A stretch of 64,000 nucleotides of DNA, taken from positions 1 to 64,000 of the forward strand of contig JBBINH010000001.1 in the NCBI GenBank assembly GCA_037443945.1. The letters run 5' to 3'. Below the pieces are notes generated by a model. It searched no databases. It saw only the letters and a program-made list of their open reading frames with translations, and was not told the origin of the DNA. Of this stretch, positions 35,535 through 45,551 are shown piece by piece. Source of the DNA: SSF26 sp037443945. GTDB taxonomy: Bacteria > Chloroflexota > Anaerolineae > J102. A program made the translations under genes and the position numbers. Position 1 is the first letter of the stretch, and each line of letters opens with the position of its first letter.

Positions 35535-38010
35535 ACCAAGCGCGCGCAAGGAGTGGGCTCCCTATCTGGTTCTCCTGGTGCTGGCCCTGGTTTATGGGCT
35601 TCTGTTCACCCATTTGGCCTTCGCCCAACATGCCGGTATGCGCACCCATAAGGCCGATCTAGGACAGATCGATCAGGCCATTTGGAACACCAGCCGCGGG
35701 CGTCTGCTGGAGTTTAGCGAGGGGAGCCGACAATCGGTCCGGTTGACCGATCACGTCGAGCCTATTTTTGTCCTGATCGGCCCGATTTTTTGGCTGTGGG
35801 ATGACGTCCGGGCGTTGTTGCTGTTGCAGGTGCTCTTCGCCGTTGTGGGGGTGTGGCCGCTGTATGCCCTGGCGCGGCGACGCCTGCCGCCCTGGCCGGC
35901 GCTGGCTCCGGCTGCGGCCTATTTGCTGGCACCGCCGTTGCAATCGGCGTTGTTGAGCGAGTTTCACGCCATTCCCCTGGTTGTGCCCCTGGTCCTGTGG
36001 GCATTGTGGGCCGTAGAAGCAGGACACCGGCGCCACTTTCTCCTGGCGACGCTATTGGTGGCCGTCGTCAAAGAGGAGTCGGCCTTGTTGGCGGCGGGAT
36101 TGGGTTTGTGGGCGGTCTGGCAGGCCCGACTGCGACCGGCCGGAAGCGCCGAAAGACGGCGGTGGCTGGCGGCAGGCCTGGTCATGCTCCTGTTGGGGAT
36201 GGTTTGGTTTGCCGTCGCCACCTTTATCATCATCCCACCGTATGCTGCCCAAGTCTACAGGAAAGAACGGTCGGTCTATTTCCAACGCTATGGCGCCCTG
36301 GGCGATGGTCTTCTGGATATCCTCGGCACACTTTTGACCCGACCCGGTCTGGTGTGGGATATCCTCACCGAGCCGGCCCGGTTGCGGTATCTGTTTGGGC
36401 TATTGGCACCCTTTGGCCTGCTCAGCCTGGCTGGGCTCGACGTTGTCTTACTGGCCCTGCCGCTTCTGCTGGCCAATCTGCTCAGTGCCTACCCGGCCCA
36501 GTACTACGGCGAGTTTCACTACAGCGCGCCGCTCGTGCCCTATCTGGCGGCGGCGGCGGTGTACGGCCTCGCTCGGATTCGGGATCGGTTTCCGCCGTCC
36601 GGACCGCGCGCACAGGTAACGCTACTGTTGGGGCTGTGGATGCTGGGCTGGGCTATCGCTTGGTATGTCCTCATGGGACGCGGGCCGGGTGGAGGTCGTT
36701 TTGATCCCACACCGATCACAGAGCATCATCGTCTGCTTCCCCGTTTCGTGGCGCAGATTCCGGCCGAGGCCGCCGTGACCGCCACGGCCGCCGTGCATCC
36801 TCATATCAGCCATCGTCGCTATGCCTATCAATTTCCGGAGGGCCTAACGGGTCCGGCGCCGGCCGATTATGCCTTGATCGATGTCCTGACGAATACCGAT
36901 ATGGCGCCGGGCGCGGTCCGCGCCCAGGTAGAAGCCATGCTGGCCGGCGATTGGGGGGTTGTGGATGCGAACGATGGCTTTTTGCTCTTACGGCGCGGGG
37001 CAACGACCAAAACGATTCCGGCAGCGTTCTACCGGTTCGTACGCGGACCGGCTACCGCTCCTGTTCCGGAAGCCGCTTTGCGTTGGCAAGGTGTCGCCGT
37101 GGTCGATCGACCTTTCTGGCGTCAGACCCAGGTGGTAACGTATTGGCAGGTTGGCGCTGCCTTCGCGCCGGCCACGGTCCGTCCCTGGCTGGAACTGCGC
37201 ACACCGGCCGGTGAGTTGGTCTACACCTGGGATAGCCTGGCGCCGCCGGCCCTGATCTGGTATCCCCCTACCCTCTGGCAACCGGGGGAGGTGATCACGA
37301 TCACGACGGTGCCGTTGCCGTTGCCGCGCGATTGGGGTGCCATCATCGGCGTTGTCCATGGTCCCAATCCGTTTGCGGCCGGCGATCGGTTGCCGATAGA
37401 GCAGGTCGTGGCCGATGCGGCGCCGTTGCGTTCGTCTGATGGAACATTGGCTCTGGTCGCTGCCTATACCCGTCGAGAGGATGGCACCCTGGCACCGTTG
37501 CCCCTCGGTTCCGGAAGAACACCGGAAGCCTTTTTGTCCGGCCCCCTGCAGACGGTGGCGGCCACCTTTGTGGCCTCCCATGGCGGTCTGTTTCCCTTGC
37601 AGGCGGCTTTTGCGCGGCGTCGGCTCTGGCCCGGTGCTGTGCTCGATCTGGTTCTGATCTGGCCCGATGGTTTGCCCCCCGGTCATGTGGTCTTTGTCCA
37701 TCTCCGTCAGGAGGGGGTCAACATCGCCCAGGCCGATGGTCCCCCGCGGTTTTTCCTGCCCCCCGGCGAAGCAACGACGCCCGTTGACCGGCGCCAGGTG
37801 CTCATCCCGGCCAACGTTCGTACCGGCGCTCTCCTCGATCTCGTCGTCGGGCTTTATCATGCCGAGACCGGTGTCCGCCTGCCCATCCGGGATGTCTCCG
37901 GTCAGGACATGGGAAACGAGCTGGTCGTGGGGCGATTTCGCCTGGGCCAACCTGCCGTGCCCGACCAGGCCTGTGCCCTGGTGCCGGCAACCTGCCCCGC
38001 GCAGCCCTAG
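35527..38010 (+). CDS. DUF2079 polytopic membrane protein
   Basis: The 827-residue protein has an N-terminal half with about ten to twelve membrane helices and the DUF2079 hallmark (DLGQIDQAIWNTSRGRLLEF, then LTDHVEPIFVLIGPIFWLW). The rest (from about residue 400) is exported and beta-rich. DUF2079 resembles GT-C glycosyltransferases (mannosyltransferase fold), with the acidic residue after the first helix as a likely active site. ATG 35527 follows an AGGAG site and overlaps the previous gene by 8 bases, so the two may act together on a lipid-linked sugar. Confidence 0.75.
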   Translation: MAKPSARKEWAPYLVLLVLALVYGLLFTHLAFAQHAGMRTHKADLGQIDQAIWNTSRGRLLEFSEGSRQSVRLTDHVEPIFVLIGPIFWLWDDVRALLLLQVLFAVVGVWPLYALARRRLPPWPALAPAAAYLLAPPLQSALLSEFHAIPLVVPLVLWALWAVEAGHRRHFLLATLLVAVVKEESALLAAGLGLWAVWQARLRPAGSAERRRWLAAGLVMLLLGMVWFAVATFIIIPPYAAQVYRKERSVYFQRYGALGDGLLDILGTLLTRPGLVWDILTEPARLRYLFGLLAPFGLLSLAGLDVVLLALPLLLANLLSAYPAQYYGEFHYSAPLVPYLAAAAVYGLARIRDRFPPSGPRAQVTLLLGLWMLGWAIAWYVLMGRGPGGGRFDPTPITEHHRLLPRFVAQIPAEAAVTATAAVHPHISHRRYAYQFPEGLTGPAPADYALIDVLTNTDMAPGAVRAQVEAMLAGDWGVVDANDGFLLLRRGATTKTIPAAFYRFVRGPATAPVPEAALRWQGVAVVDRPFWRQTQVVTYWQVGAAFAPATVRPWLELRTPAGELVYTWDSLAPPALIWYPPTLWQPGEVITITTVPLPLPRDWGAIIGVVHGPNPFAAGDRLPIEQVVADAAPLRSSDGTLALVAAYTRREDGTLAPLPLGSGRTPEAFLSGPLQTVAATFVASHGGLFPLQAAFARRRLWPGAVLDLVLIWPDGLPPGHVVFVHLRQEGVNIAQADGPPRFFLPPGEATTPVDRRQVLIPANVRTGALLDLVVGLYHAETGVRLPIRDVSGQDMGNELVVGRFRLGQPAVPDQACALVPATCPAQP

Positions 38011-38096
38011 GCCGTGCTTTCCCCTATCAACCGGGAGACGGCTCGCAAAGGCCGGTCTTCGCTTCCCTGTTGATTGAAAAGGGATCGATCATGCCC

Positions 38097-38102
38097 TATA
38101 AT
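38097..38102 (+). promoter_or_regulatory. -10 element upstream of Rpn-like gene
   Basis: TATAAT lies 30 bases before ATG 38133. There is no clear -35 match. Confidence 0.35.
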
Positions 38103-38132
38103 GAGGGCACTTGCCATCCGAGAGCGACGACG

Positions 38133-39047
38133 ATGAGCAAAAGCGCCGACATCGGCAGCAAACGTCTGATCGGCCTGGCTCCTACGGCCTGGTTGCGTTG
38201 GTTACTCAACGATGAGACCGTTGAGGTGTTAGCGCTGTTGGCTGCCGATTTTCAATGGGTCGGTCGCGAGACCGATATGGTGCTCCGGGCTCGCAGCCCC
38301 TTGTACGGTGAGTTCCTTGTCATCAACGAGATGCAGCTCCGACCCGATCCGGCGATGCCGCGACGTCTCACCGCCTACACGGCTTTGGCCCGTGAGCGCT
38401 ATGCCCTACCGGTCTATCCGGTGGTCATCAACATTCTTATCGGTCCCGGTGTAGCCCCGTCGCCACCCCGGTTTGAATCGGAGTTCCTCGGCCTGATAGC
38501 CCGCCAGGATTTTCACCAAGTCAATCTGTGGGAGCTCGATGCCCGCCCCATTCTGCAGACACCCGTCTTGCCTCTTTTGCCTTTTGTCCCGATCATGCAG
38601 GGTGGTGGCGAAGCCGAGGCTCTGGAGAAGGCGCTTCGGCTCTTGCGCGCCGATCCCAATTTGGCCGAAATGGAGACCTTGCTGGCCTTTTTCGCCAGTT
38701 TTGTCTTTCCAACCGAACTTATCCGCCGTATGATGAGGTGGGATATGACCGTTCTACGTGAATCGCCCTGGTATCAAGAAATTTTCAGCGAGGGCCTGGA
38801 GCAGGGCTTACAACAGGGCCTGCAACAGGGCCTGCAACAGGGCCTGGAAAAAGGACGTGCCGAGGCCTTGATCGCAACGCTATTGGGCATTTTACGGCAT
38901 CGTTTTGGCGATGTGCCGGATGATCTGGTTGCCATGCTGGGTCGGCTTCCGGCTGCGCAATTGAGCGATCTGGTCAACCCGGCGCTTGATGTCCCCACGT
39001 TGGCGGAGTTCTACGCGCTGATTCCCGACGATGCCGACCCGCATTGA
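38133..39047 (+). CDS. Rpn/PD-(D/E)XK nuclease-family protein (DUF4351-like)
   Basis: The 304-residue protein resembles the Rpn/'transposase' PD-(D/E)XK group common in Chloroflexota and Cyanobacteria. The acidic residue in GRETDMVLRA and the ExQ-type motif in EFLVINEMQLRPD form a likely nuclease core (residues 30-80). A Gln/Gly-rich repeat of GLEQ/GLQQ units (about residues 222-240), encoded by four 12-bp direct repeats (38793-38850), separates it from a DUF4351-like C-terminal helical domain with LGILRHRFGDVPDDL. Known Rpn proteins cut DNA and promote RecA-independent recombination; here the role is inferred. The GTG/ATG starts upstream to 38070 are less likely. Confidence 0.65.
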   Translation: MSKSADIGSKRLIGLAPTAWLRWLLNDETVEVLALLAADFQWVGRETDMVLRARSPLYGEFLVINEMQLRPDPAMPRRLTAYTALARERYALPVYPVVINILIGPGVAPSPPRFESEFLGLIARQDFHQVNLWELDARPILQTPVLPLLPFVPIMQGGGEAEALEKALRLLRADPNLAEMETLLAFFASFVFPTELIRRMMRWDMTVLRESPWYQEIFSEGLEQGLQQGLQQGLQQGLEKGRAEALIATLLGILRHRFGDVPDDLVAMLGRLPAAQLSDLVNPALDVPTLAEFYALIPDDADPH

Positions 39048-39080
39048 CCGTTCCCAGAAGCCACGCCATCGGCAGATCCG

Positions 39081-39105
39081 GCTTTGCTCCCCCAGGGGAC
39101 AAAGC
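39081..39105. other. Intergenic hairpin
   Basis: GCTTTG pairs with CAAAGC around an inner TCCC/GGGA pairing. It lies between the Rpn-like and MazG-like genes and has no T-run, so terminator function is not supported. Confidence 0.35.
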
Positions 39106-39173
39106 AAGCCAGGGGTTGAAAGGGGACAACAACGGTCTTTGCCGACAGCATGGCCGTTCAGGAAGCCTGAATC

Positions 39174-39506
39174 ATGAGCCTATCTCTCAACGAGTATCAA
39201 CATCTGGCCTTGCGCACGGCCGGAAAGCACGGCGATGGGGAACGTACCCTCATCTACACGACCCTGGGATTGAACGGCGAGGCCGGCGAGGTGGCCGAGC
39301 TGGTGAAAAAGGCCTTCTTCCACGGCCATGAGCTGCCGCGCGAACAGCTAAAGCATGAACTGGGTGACGTGTTGTGGTACGTCGCCGTTCTGGCCTGGAC
39401 CATGGGATGGGAACTGGATGAGGTGGCCCGGGACAACATCGCCAAACTGGCCCGGCGCTATCCTGAGGGTTTTTCCGACGAACGTTCGCGACACCGGACC
39501 GAGTAG
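39174..39506 (+). CDS. MazG-like nucleotide pyrophosphohydrolase
   Basis: The 110-residue protein carries the all-alpha NTP pyrophosphatase signature: GEAGEVAELVKKAFFH (the E-x-x-E metal pair) followed by LKHELGDVLWYVAVLA (E-x-x-D). It is a short, single-domain MazG relative that would hydrolyse a nucleoside triphosphate to the monophosphate and pyrophosphate, often as housecleaning. GGAAG precedes ATG 39174. The glycosyltransferase gene starts 5 bases after the stop. Confidence 0.85.
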   Translation: MSLSLNEYQHLALRTAGKHGDGERTLIYTTLGLNGEAGEVAELVKKAFFHGHELPREQLKHELGDVLWYVAVLAWTMGWELDEVARDNIAKLARRYPEGFSDERSRHRTE

Positions 39507-39511
39507 CGGCC

Positions 39512-41383
39512 ATGGCGGGGCGGTTGACCTACCGATCAGGTCTGGTGGTCCTCGTGCTCCTGGCCTGCGGATTGCGCCTGTATCGTCTCGATGTCCAGAG
39601 CCTGTGGTATGACGAAGGCGTAACCGCCCAGGTAGCCCGCCTGGACATCCCTGAGTTGGTCCGTTGGACGGCTAACGACATCCAGCCGCCGCTCTATTAC
39701 GTGCTGGTGGCGGGCTGGTTATGGGTCATGGACCCGTGGGCCGGTTCGCTGGCCTATACCTTGCGCTGGCTTTCGGCAGCCTGGGGCGTGCTGCTCGTGC
39801 CGCTGGTGGCGGCGCTGGCCCGACGTCTGTGGGACGACCGGGCTGCCCTGGGAGCGGCCTGGATAACGGCTACGGCGCCGACCATGGTCTACTACGGCCA
39901 GGAAGCGCGCATGTACACGCTGCTGATGCTATGGGTAACCGGCATCGCCTATGCCCTGGTCCGATGGCATCAGGCCAGGCCGAGCGGATTGCGGCCGATG
40001 GCGGCTTATATCGTCGTCGCCCTGGCCGCCCTCTATACCCACTACTTCGCCGGTTTTGCCCTGTTGGCGTTGGCATTACCCTGGTTATGGGCCTGGTGGC
40101 AGAACGGCCGCCCATCGCGCGCGCTGGTCCGTTTTCTGGCAGCCAACGCCCTTGTCCTGGCCGGCTTTGCGGCCTGGCTCCCGGCCATGCTCCGGCGCCT
40201 GCAGGTGGATAGCAGCTATTGGCCGGGGACCCTCAAAGTGGGTGAAGCCCTGTGGGATGTCATCATCCATACCATGACCGGCGCCACCGAGCTCATGCGC
40301 GAAGACCAGGCCCGTATCGCCGTCATAATCCTGGTGCCGGCCGCGTTACTCTGGCTGGTCGCCCTGAGACGCTATCCGGCGGCACCTCATACCGGTCTCC
40401 TGCTGGCGGCGTGGGGTCTGTTGCCGACCGTCCTTATCCTGGCCCTGGCCTATCGTATACCCAAATTCAACCCGCGCTATCTGCTCATCATCTGGCCCGT
40501 CTGGGCGTTATTCGTCGGCGGCGGGCTGGCAGCCCTGAGGCCGGACCGCCTGCGCCTGCCCTCTAGCCTGATACGGTCGGCTTTTGCCGTGACCCTGGGG
40601 ATCGTTCTGGCCGTTCATGCTTTTGGCCTGTTCAACTGGTTCACCCATCCGGCTTTTGCCAAAACCGACTGGCGCGATGCCATTGCCTACATGTACACCC
40701 ATCGCCAGCCGGATGAAGCCGTCCTGCTTGTCTCCGGCCATGCCTATCCCGTCTTCGATGCCTACGTGCCGGCAGCCTTGGGCGTGACCCGTTATCGCCT
40801 GCCCGCAATCGCCATCCTCGATGTGCGTCAGGTGCTCGGTTGGGAAGAAACGGCTCGGCATCTCAACCGTGACCTGGCCGGATGGGGCGGTGTGTGGCTG
40901 TTTTTGTGGCAGGATGATGTGGTCGATCCGGCCGGTGTCGTTACGACGTTGCTCGACCGTTACGCCATCCCGCAACCGACCCCGACCTTTCCCTTTCTCG
41001 GCCTGCGTCACTATCGGCTCGATCCGAACCGGGCTTTTCCCGAGCAACCCCCTATGACCCACCCCGGCACCGTTTTTGCCGATCGGCTGCGTCTGGTCGG
41101 AGCGGAATTCACCACCGAGGCCATCTGGCTCTACTGGCAGGCCTTGCAACCCGATCTCCCCGACCTGCAGGTGGCCCTGACCTGGCGCGACGCTGCCGGT
41201 CAGGTCGTGAAGCAGGAGATCATCCGTCCTGTAGGCTACGATTTCCCCACCACGCGCTGGCAGGTCGGCGAAACCTATCCCGTCCGGTTGGAGCTCCCGG
41301 CGGCAGCCGTCACGTTGGAACTGACCGTGTTCATCGCCGAGGAGGCCGTGCCGTTGGGATCGTGGCAGCTCACACGGCCATAA
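39512..41383 (+). CDS. GT39/ArnT-like membrane glycosyltransferase
   Basis: The 623-residue protein has about eleven membrane helices in the first 400 residues. The GT-C motif SLWYDEGVTAQ lies in the first outer loop (around residue 32), followed by NDIQPPLYYVLVAGW, YYGQEARMYTLLMLW and PKFNPRYLLIIWPV, all typical of the GT39/PMT_2 family that uses polyprenyl-phosphate sugars. The C-terminal 220 residues are exported and beta-rich (from ALQPDLPDLQVALTW to the end). It probably glycosylates surface molecules. Confidence 0.82.
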   Translation: MAGRLTYRSGLVVLVLLACGLRLYRLDVQSLWYDEGVTAQVARLDIPELVRWTANDIQPPLYYVLVAGWLWVMDPWAGSLAYTLRWLSAAWGVLLVPLVAALARRLWDDRAALGAAWITATAPTMVYYGQEARMYTLLMLWVTGIAYALVRWHQARPSGLRPMAAYIVVALAALYTHYFAGFALLALALPWLWAWWQNGRPSRALVRFLAANALVLAGFAAWLPAMLRRLQVDSSYWPGTLKVGEALWDVIIHTMTGATELMREDQARIAVIILVPAALLWLVALRRYPAAPHTGLLLAAWGLLPTVLILALAYRIPKFNPRYLLIIWPVWALFVGGGLAALRPDRLRLPSSLIRSAFAVTLGIVLAVHAFGLFNWFTHPAFAKTDWRDAIAYMYTHRQPDEAVLLVSGHAYPVFDAYVPAALGVTRYRLPAIAILDVRQVLGWEETARHLNRDLAGWGGVWLFLWQDDVVDPAGVVTTLLDRYAIPQPTPTFPFLGLRHYRLDPNRAFPEQPPMTHPGTVFADRLRLVGAEFTTEAIWLYWQALQPDLPDLQVALTWRDAAGQVVKQEIIRPVGYDFPTTRWQVGETYPVRLELPAAAVTLELTVFIAEEAVPLGSWQLTRP

Positions 41384-41434
41384 AGCGCCCGCCGAGAGCA
41401 CAACCGCACTGACCGGGCGTTTGGGCGGATCTGG

Positions 41435-42769
41435 CTAGGGTGTCTTCAGCTTGCGATCGAGGGTTCGTCTGACGATATCCACATCCGCCGGCAGATAAAT
41501 GGGGGGATTGGCATAGTGGGCTTCGACCCCCTCCAGTTTATCGTCGTGATAGCCCACCTTGAACTGGGTGAACTTGAGACCGTGCGCCGTGGCGATCACG
41601 ACGACGCGCTCTTGGGACCGGATGATGCCCTTCTTGACTAACTTGATCAGCACGGCCAGCGCCACACCCGTGTGCGGGCAGGTGTAAAGCCCGGTGCGAT
41701 CGGCCATGGCCGCAGCATCGGCCAGTTCGTGCTCGCTGGCCTCTTCGACTACGCCGTTGAAGGCGCGGATGGTGGCCACGGCTTTTTCGTAACTCACGGG
41801 ATCGCCGATCTGGATGGCCGAGGCCAGGGTGGTGCTGGCCTTGAGGCGGACCTTCTCGCGAAAGCCGTTGAGATAGGACTGATAGAAGGGATTGGCGTTG
41901 GCGGCCTGGGCGGCGGCCAGGCGCGGCAGGCGGTCGATGAGACCCAGCTCCTTCATCTGCAAGAGCCCTTTACCCAGGGCGCTGATATTGCCGAGATTGC
42001 CGACGGGGATGACAAACCAATCGGGCACCTCCCAATCGAACTGCTGTACGACCTCGATGCCGACCGTTTTCTGGCCTTCGATACGCAGCGAGTTCATGGA
42101 ATTGGCCAGGTAAATGGTGTTGTCTTTGGTCACCTCTTTGACGATGGTCATACAGCCGTCGAAATCGGTATCGAGGGCCAGCACGGTGGCGCCGTTGGCA
42201 ATGGGCTGGATGAGCTGCGCCCGGCTGACCTTGCCCTGGGGAAGAAAGACGATGGTGGGGATGCCGGCCGTGGCGCCGTAGGCTGCCAATGAGGCCGAGG
42301 TGTCGCCGGTCGAGGCGCAGGCAATGGCGCGGATGGGCTTGCCCTGGCGGATCATCTGTTTGACGACGCTGACCAACACCGTCATCCCCAAATCTTTGAA
42401 CGAGCCGGTATGGCTGTTGCCCGATTGTTTGACCCACAGATCGGGCACCCCGATCTGCTCGCCCAGGCGCGTGGCCCGGAAGAGGTTCGTATTGCCCTCG
42501 AAGGTGCTGACGATGTTGTCGTCGTCGAGGCTGGGGACCACCCATTCCTTGTAACGCCACACCCCGGAGCCAAAAGGCCAGACGGTCGTACCGGCGCGGT
42601 CTTCAAACAGCCGCATCCAGGCCGAGCCGGAACGCTTGCGCAAGGCCTCGGTATCGTGGGCTACCTCCAAGAGACCGCCGCAGTGGGGACATGTGTAGAT
42701 GATTTCGTATAATGACCATTGTCCCGGACAACCGCGAAAACAACGAAAATAAGCGGAATAAGCACTCAT
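41435..42769 (-). CDS. thrC: Threonine synthase
   Basis: The 444-residue PLP enzyme converts O-phosphohomoserine to threonine. The PLP lysine is in NSHTGSFKDLGMT, CASTGDTSASLAAYGA is the phosphate-binding loop, and PVGNLGNISALGKG lies in the second half. It begins with a cysteine-rich segment (CFRGCPG and CPHCG), the zinc-ribbon-like N-terminus found in one thrC subgroup. The start ATG at 42769 is adopted. The promoter side (42770-42909) is unusually A/T-rich, with TATAAT on the minus strand at about 42802-42807. Confidence 0.93.
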   Translation of the reverse strand: MSAYSAYFRCFRGCPGQWSLYEIIYTCPHCGGLLEVAHDTEALRKRSGSAWMRLFEDRAGTTVWPFGSGVWRYKEWVVPSLDDDNIVSTFEGNTNLFRATRLGEQIGVPDLWVKQSGNSHTGSFKDLGMTVLVSVVKQMIRQGKPIRAIACASTGDTSASLAAYGATAGIPTIVFLPQGKVSRAQLIQPIANGATVLALDTDFDGCMTIVKEVTKDNTIYLANSMNSLRIEGQKTVGIEVVQQFDWEVPDWFVIPVGNLGNISALGKGLLQMKELGLIDRLPRLAAAQAANANPFYQSYLNGFREKVRLKASTTLASAIQIGDPVSYEKAVATIRAFNGVVEEASEHELADAAAMADRTGLYTCPHTGVALAVLIKLVKKGIIRSQERVVVIATAHGLKFTQFKVGYHDDKLEGVEAHYANPPIYLPADVDIVRRTLDRKLKTP

Positions 42770-42909
42770 GGCATGAAACGACTATTACACGAATCTTGTA
42801 GATTATAAGCAATGGACTTGATTCTTGGTGTTATATGTGATTTTTTGGTATTTAGATCGGATCTTGGCGAAGTTGTGATCTGCAGCGATGCCAATCCGGG
42901 CAACGACGG

Positions 42910-44295
42910 CTAAAACTTATCGGCGCCGAGGAGGGCGCGGGCCTGACCGATCTGCGCCAGGACGGCGGCGCGGGCCGTGCCGCCCGGTGCCGTCCGCTGT
43001 TCGACCGAACGCTCGAAGTCCCATACCTGCAACGCTTCCGCATCAAAGGCGGGATGGATGCGCTGTAGCGTGGCCAGATCGAGGTCCCGCAGCGAGCATT
43101 GGCGGAATTCGGCTTCGCGCACGACTTCGCCGACGATGGCATGGCTCTGGCGGAAGGGAATGCCGCGCCGGACCAACCAATCGGCCAGATCGGTGGCCAG
43201 CATGTCGTCGCGCAAGGCCGCCGCCATGCGTTCGGGTTGGGGCTGCATCGTCGCCAGGGCGCCGGTCAAGACCGGTAAGGTCAATTGCAAGGTGTCCACG
43301 GCGTCGAACAACCGCTCCTTATCCTCTTGCAGGTCCTTGTTATAGCCGGCTGGCAAGCCCTTGAGCGTGGTCAGCAGCCCGGTCAGATGACCGATGAGCC
43401 TACCGCTTTTGCCGCGGGCCAGCTCGAAGGCATCGGGGTTCTTCTTCTGCGGCATCAGGCTGGAGCCGGTCGTATAGGCATCGGCGAGGACGACAAAGCC
43501 CAGGCTGGGATTCGAGAAGAGGATCAGGTCCTCGCTTAGTCGGCTGAGATGGACCCCCAACAACGCCGCCCAAAACAAAAACTCGGCCACGAAGTCGCGG
43601 TCGCCGACGGCGTCGATGCTGTTGGGGCTGATCTGGCTAAAGCCCAATCGTTCGGCCAGCTTATGACGATCGATTGGCAGCGGTGTCCCGGCCAGCGCGC
43701 CTGCACCCAACGGCAACACATCCAGCCGCCGTCTCAGATCGGCCAGCCGATCCCAATCGCGCTGTAACATCCAGAAATAGCTGAGCAACCAGTGGCTAAA
43801 GCGGACGGGTTGCGCCGGCTGGAAGTGGGTATAGCCGGGCATGATCAGGTCGATGTAGTGCTCGGCCAGATCGACCAGGGTCATCTGCATCGCATTGAGC
43901 TGCTCTTCCAGCTCGTGGATGACCTGGCGCAGATAGAGGCGCAGATCGGTGGCGACCTGGTCGTTGCGACTGCGACCGGTGTGCAGTTTACCGGCTATCG
44001 GCCCGATCAGCTCGTGGAGTCGTCGCTCCACGGCCGTATGGATGTCCTCGTCGTCGGGTTTGATCTCGAAACGACCGCTCATCCATTCCTCCAGCACCCG
44101 GTCCAAACCCCAGACGATTCGGCGCAACTCGTCGGCCGTAAGGATGCCGGCTTCGAACAGGGCTTCGGCGTAGGCCTGGGAGCCGAGGATATCGGCCTGG
44201 CACAGACGTTTGTCAAAGCCGATGGAGTTGTTGAATTGGGCCATGAGGGGGTCAGTATCGCCGCGAAAGCGACCGCCCCAGAGTCTACCGCTCAC
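42910..44295 (-). CDS. argH: Argininosuccinate lyase
   Basis: The 461-residue enzyme cleaves argininosuccinate to arginine and fumarate, the last step of arginine synthesis. The fumarase/aspartase signature GSSLMPQKKNPD is intact and the N-terminus reads SGRLWGGRFRGDTDPLM, as in the family. GTG 44295 is chosen because it gives the canonical start and has a GAGGTG site; the upstream GTG at 44313 is an alternative. argG and other arginine genes are not in the window. Confidence 0.95.
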   Translation of the reverse strand: MSGRLWGGRFRGDTDPLMAQFNNSIGFDKRLCQADILGSQAYAEALFEAGILTADELRRIVWGLDRVLEEWMSGRFEIKPDDEDIHTAVERRLHELIGPIAGKLHTGRSRNDQVATDLRLYLRQVIHELEEQLNAMQMTLVDLAEHYIDLIMPGYTHFQPAQPVRFSHWLLSYFWMLQRDWDRLADLRRRLDVLPLGAGALAGTPLPIDRHKLAERLGFSQISPNSIDAVGDRDFVAEFLFWAALLGVHLSRLSEDLILFSNPSLGFVVLADAYTTGSSLMPQKKNPDAFELARGKSGRLIGHLTGLLTTLKGLPAGYNKDLQEDKERLFDAVDTLQLTLPVLTGALATMQPQPERMAAALRDDMLATDLADWLVRRGIPFRQSHAIVGEVVREAEFRQCSLRDLDLATLQRIHPAFDAEALQVWDFERSVEQRTAPGGTARAAVLAQIGQARALLGADKF

Positions 44296-44375
44296 GGTTG
44301 TATCACCTCGCACAGGGGGATAGCCGATCGGTCAGGTCTTGAGCACGTCGGATGGTCATAGGAGGGCCGGGATGT

Positions 44376-45338
<963 letters not shown>

Positions 45339-45551
45339 GGCGGTCTCCTCGACGGAAACGAAAGGCGGTAACGGCTTCTCCGCAACGCGAGTCGTTACCG
45401 CACCGGGGTGATGCACAGCACGGTTGACCTATTCTAGCACACGTTTCCGCCCAGGGCGCAGATCCATCCCCCTCTTATAGGCCACGGATCGGGTAGATTG
45501 CCCTAAGTTGATGCGATAGATGAGATTCCGCTTGAATTCAAGCAAACGATG

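Noticed and set aside
41384..41434. Possible bidirectional terminator between the GT39 and thrC genes
   Set aside because: Only a weak CGCCCG/CGGGCG pairing with a long loop is present and no solid T-run follows.
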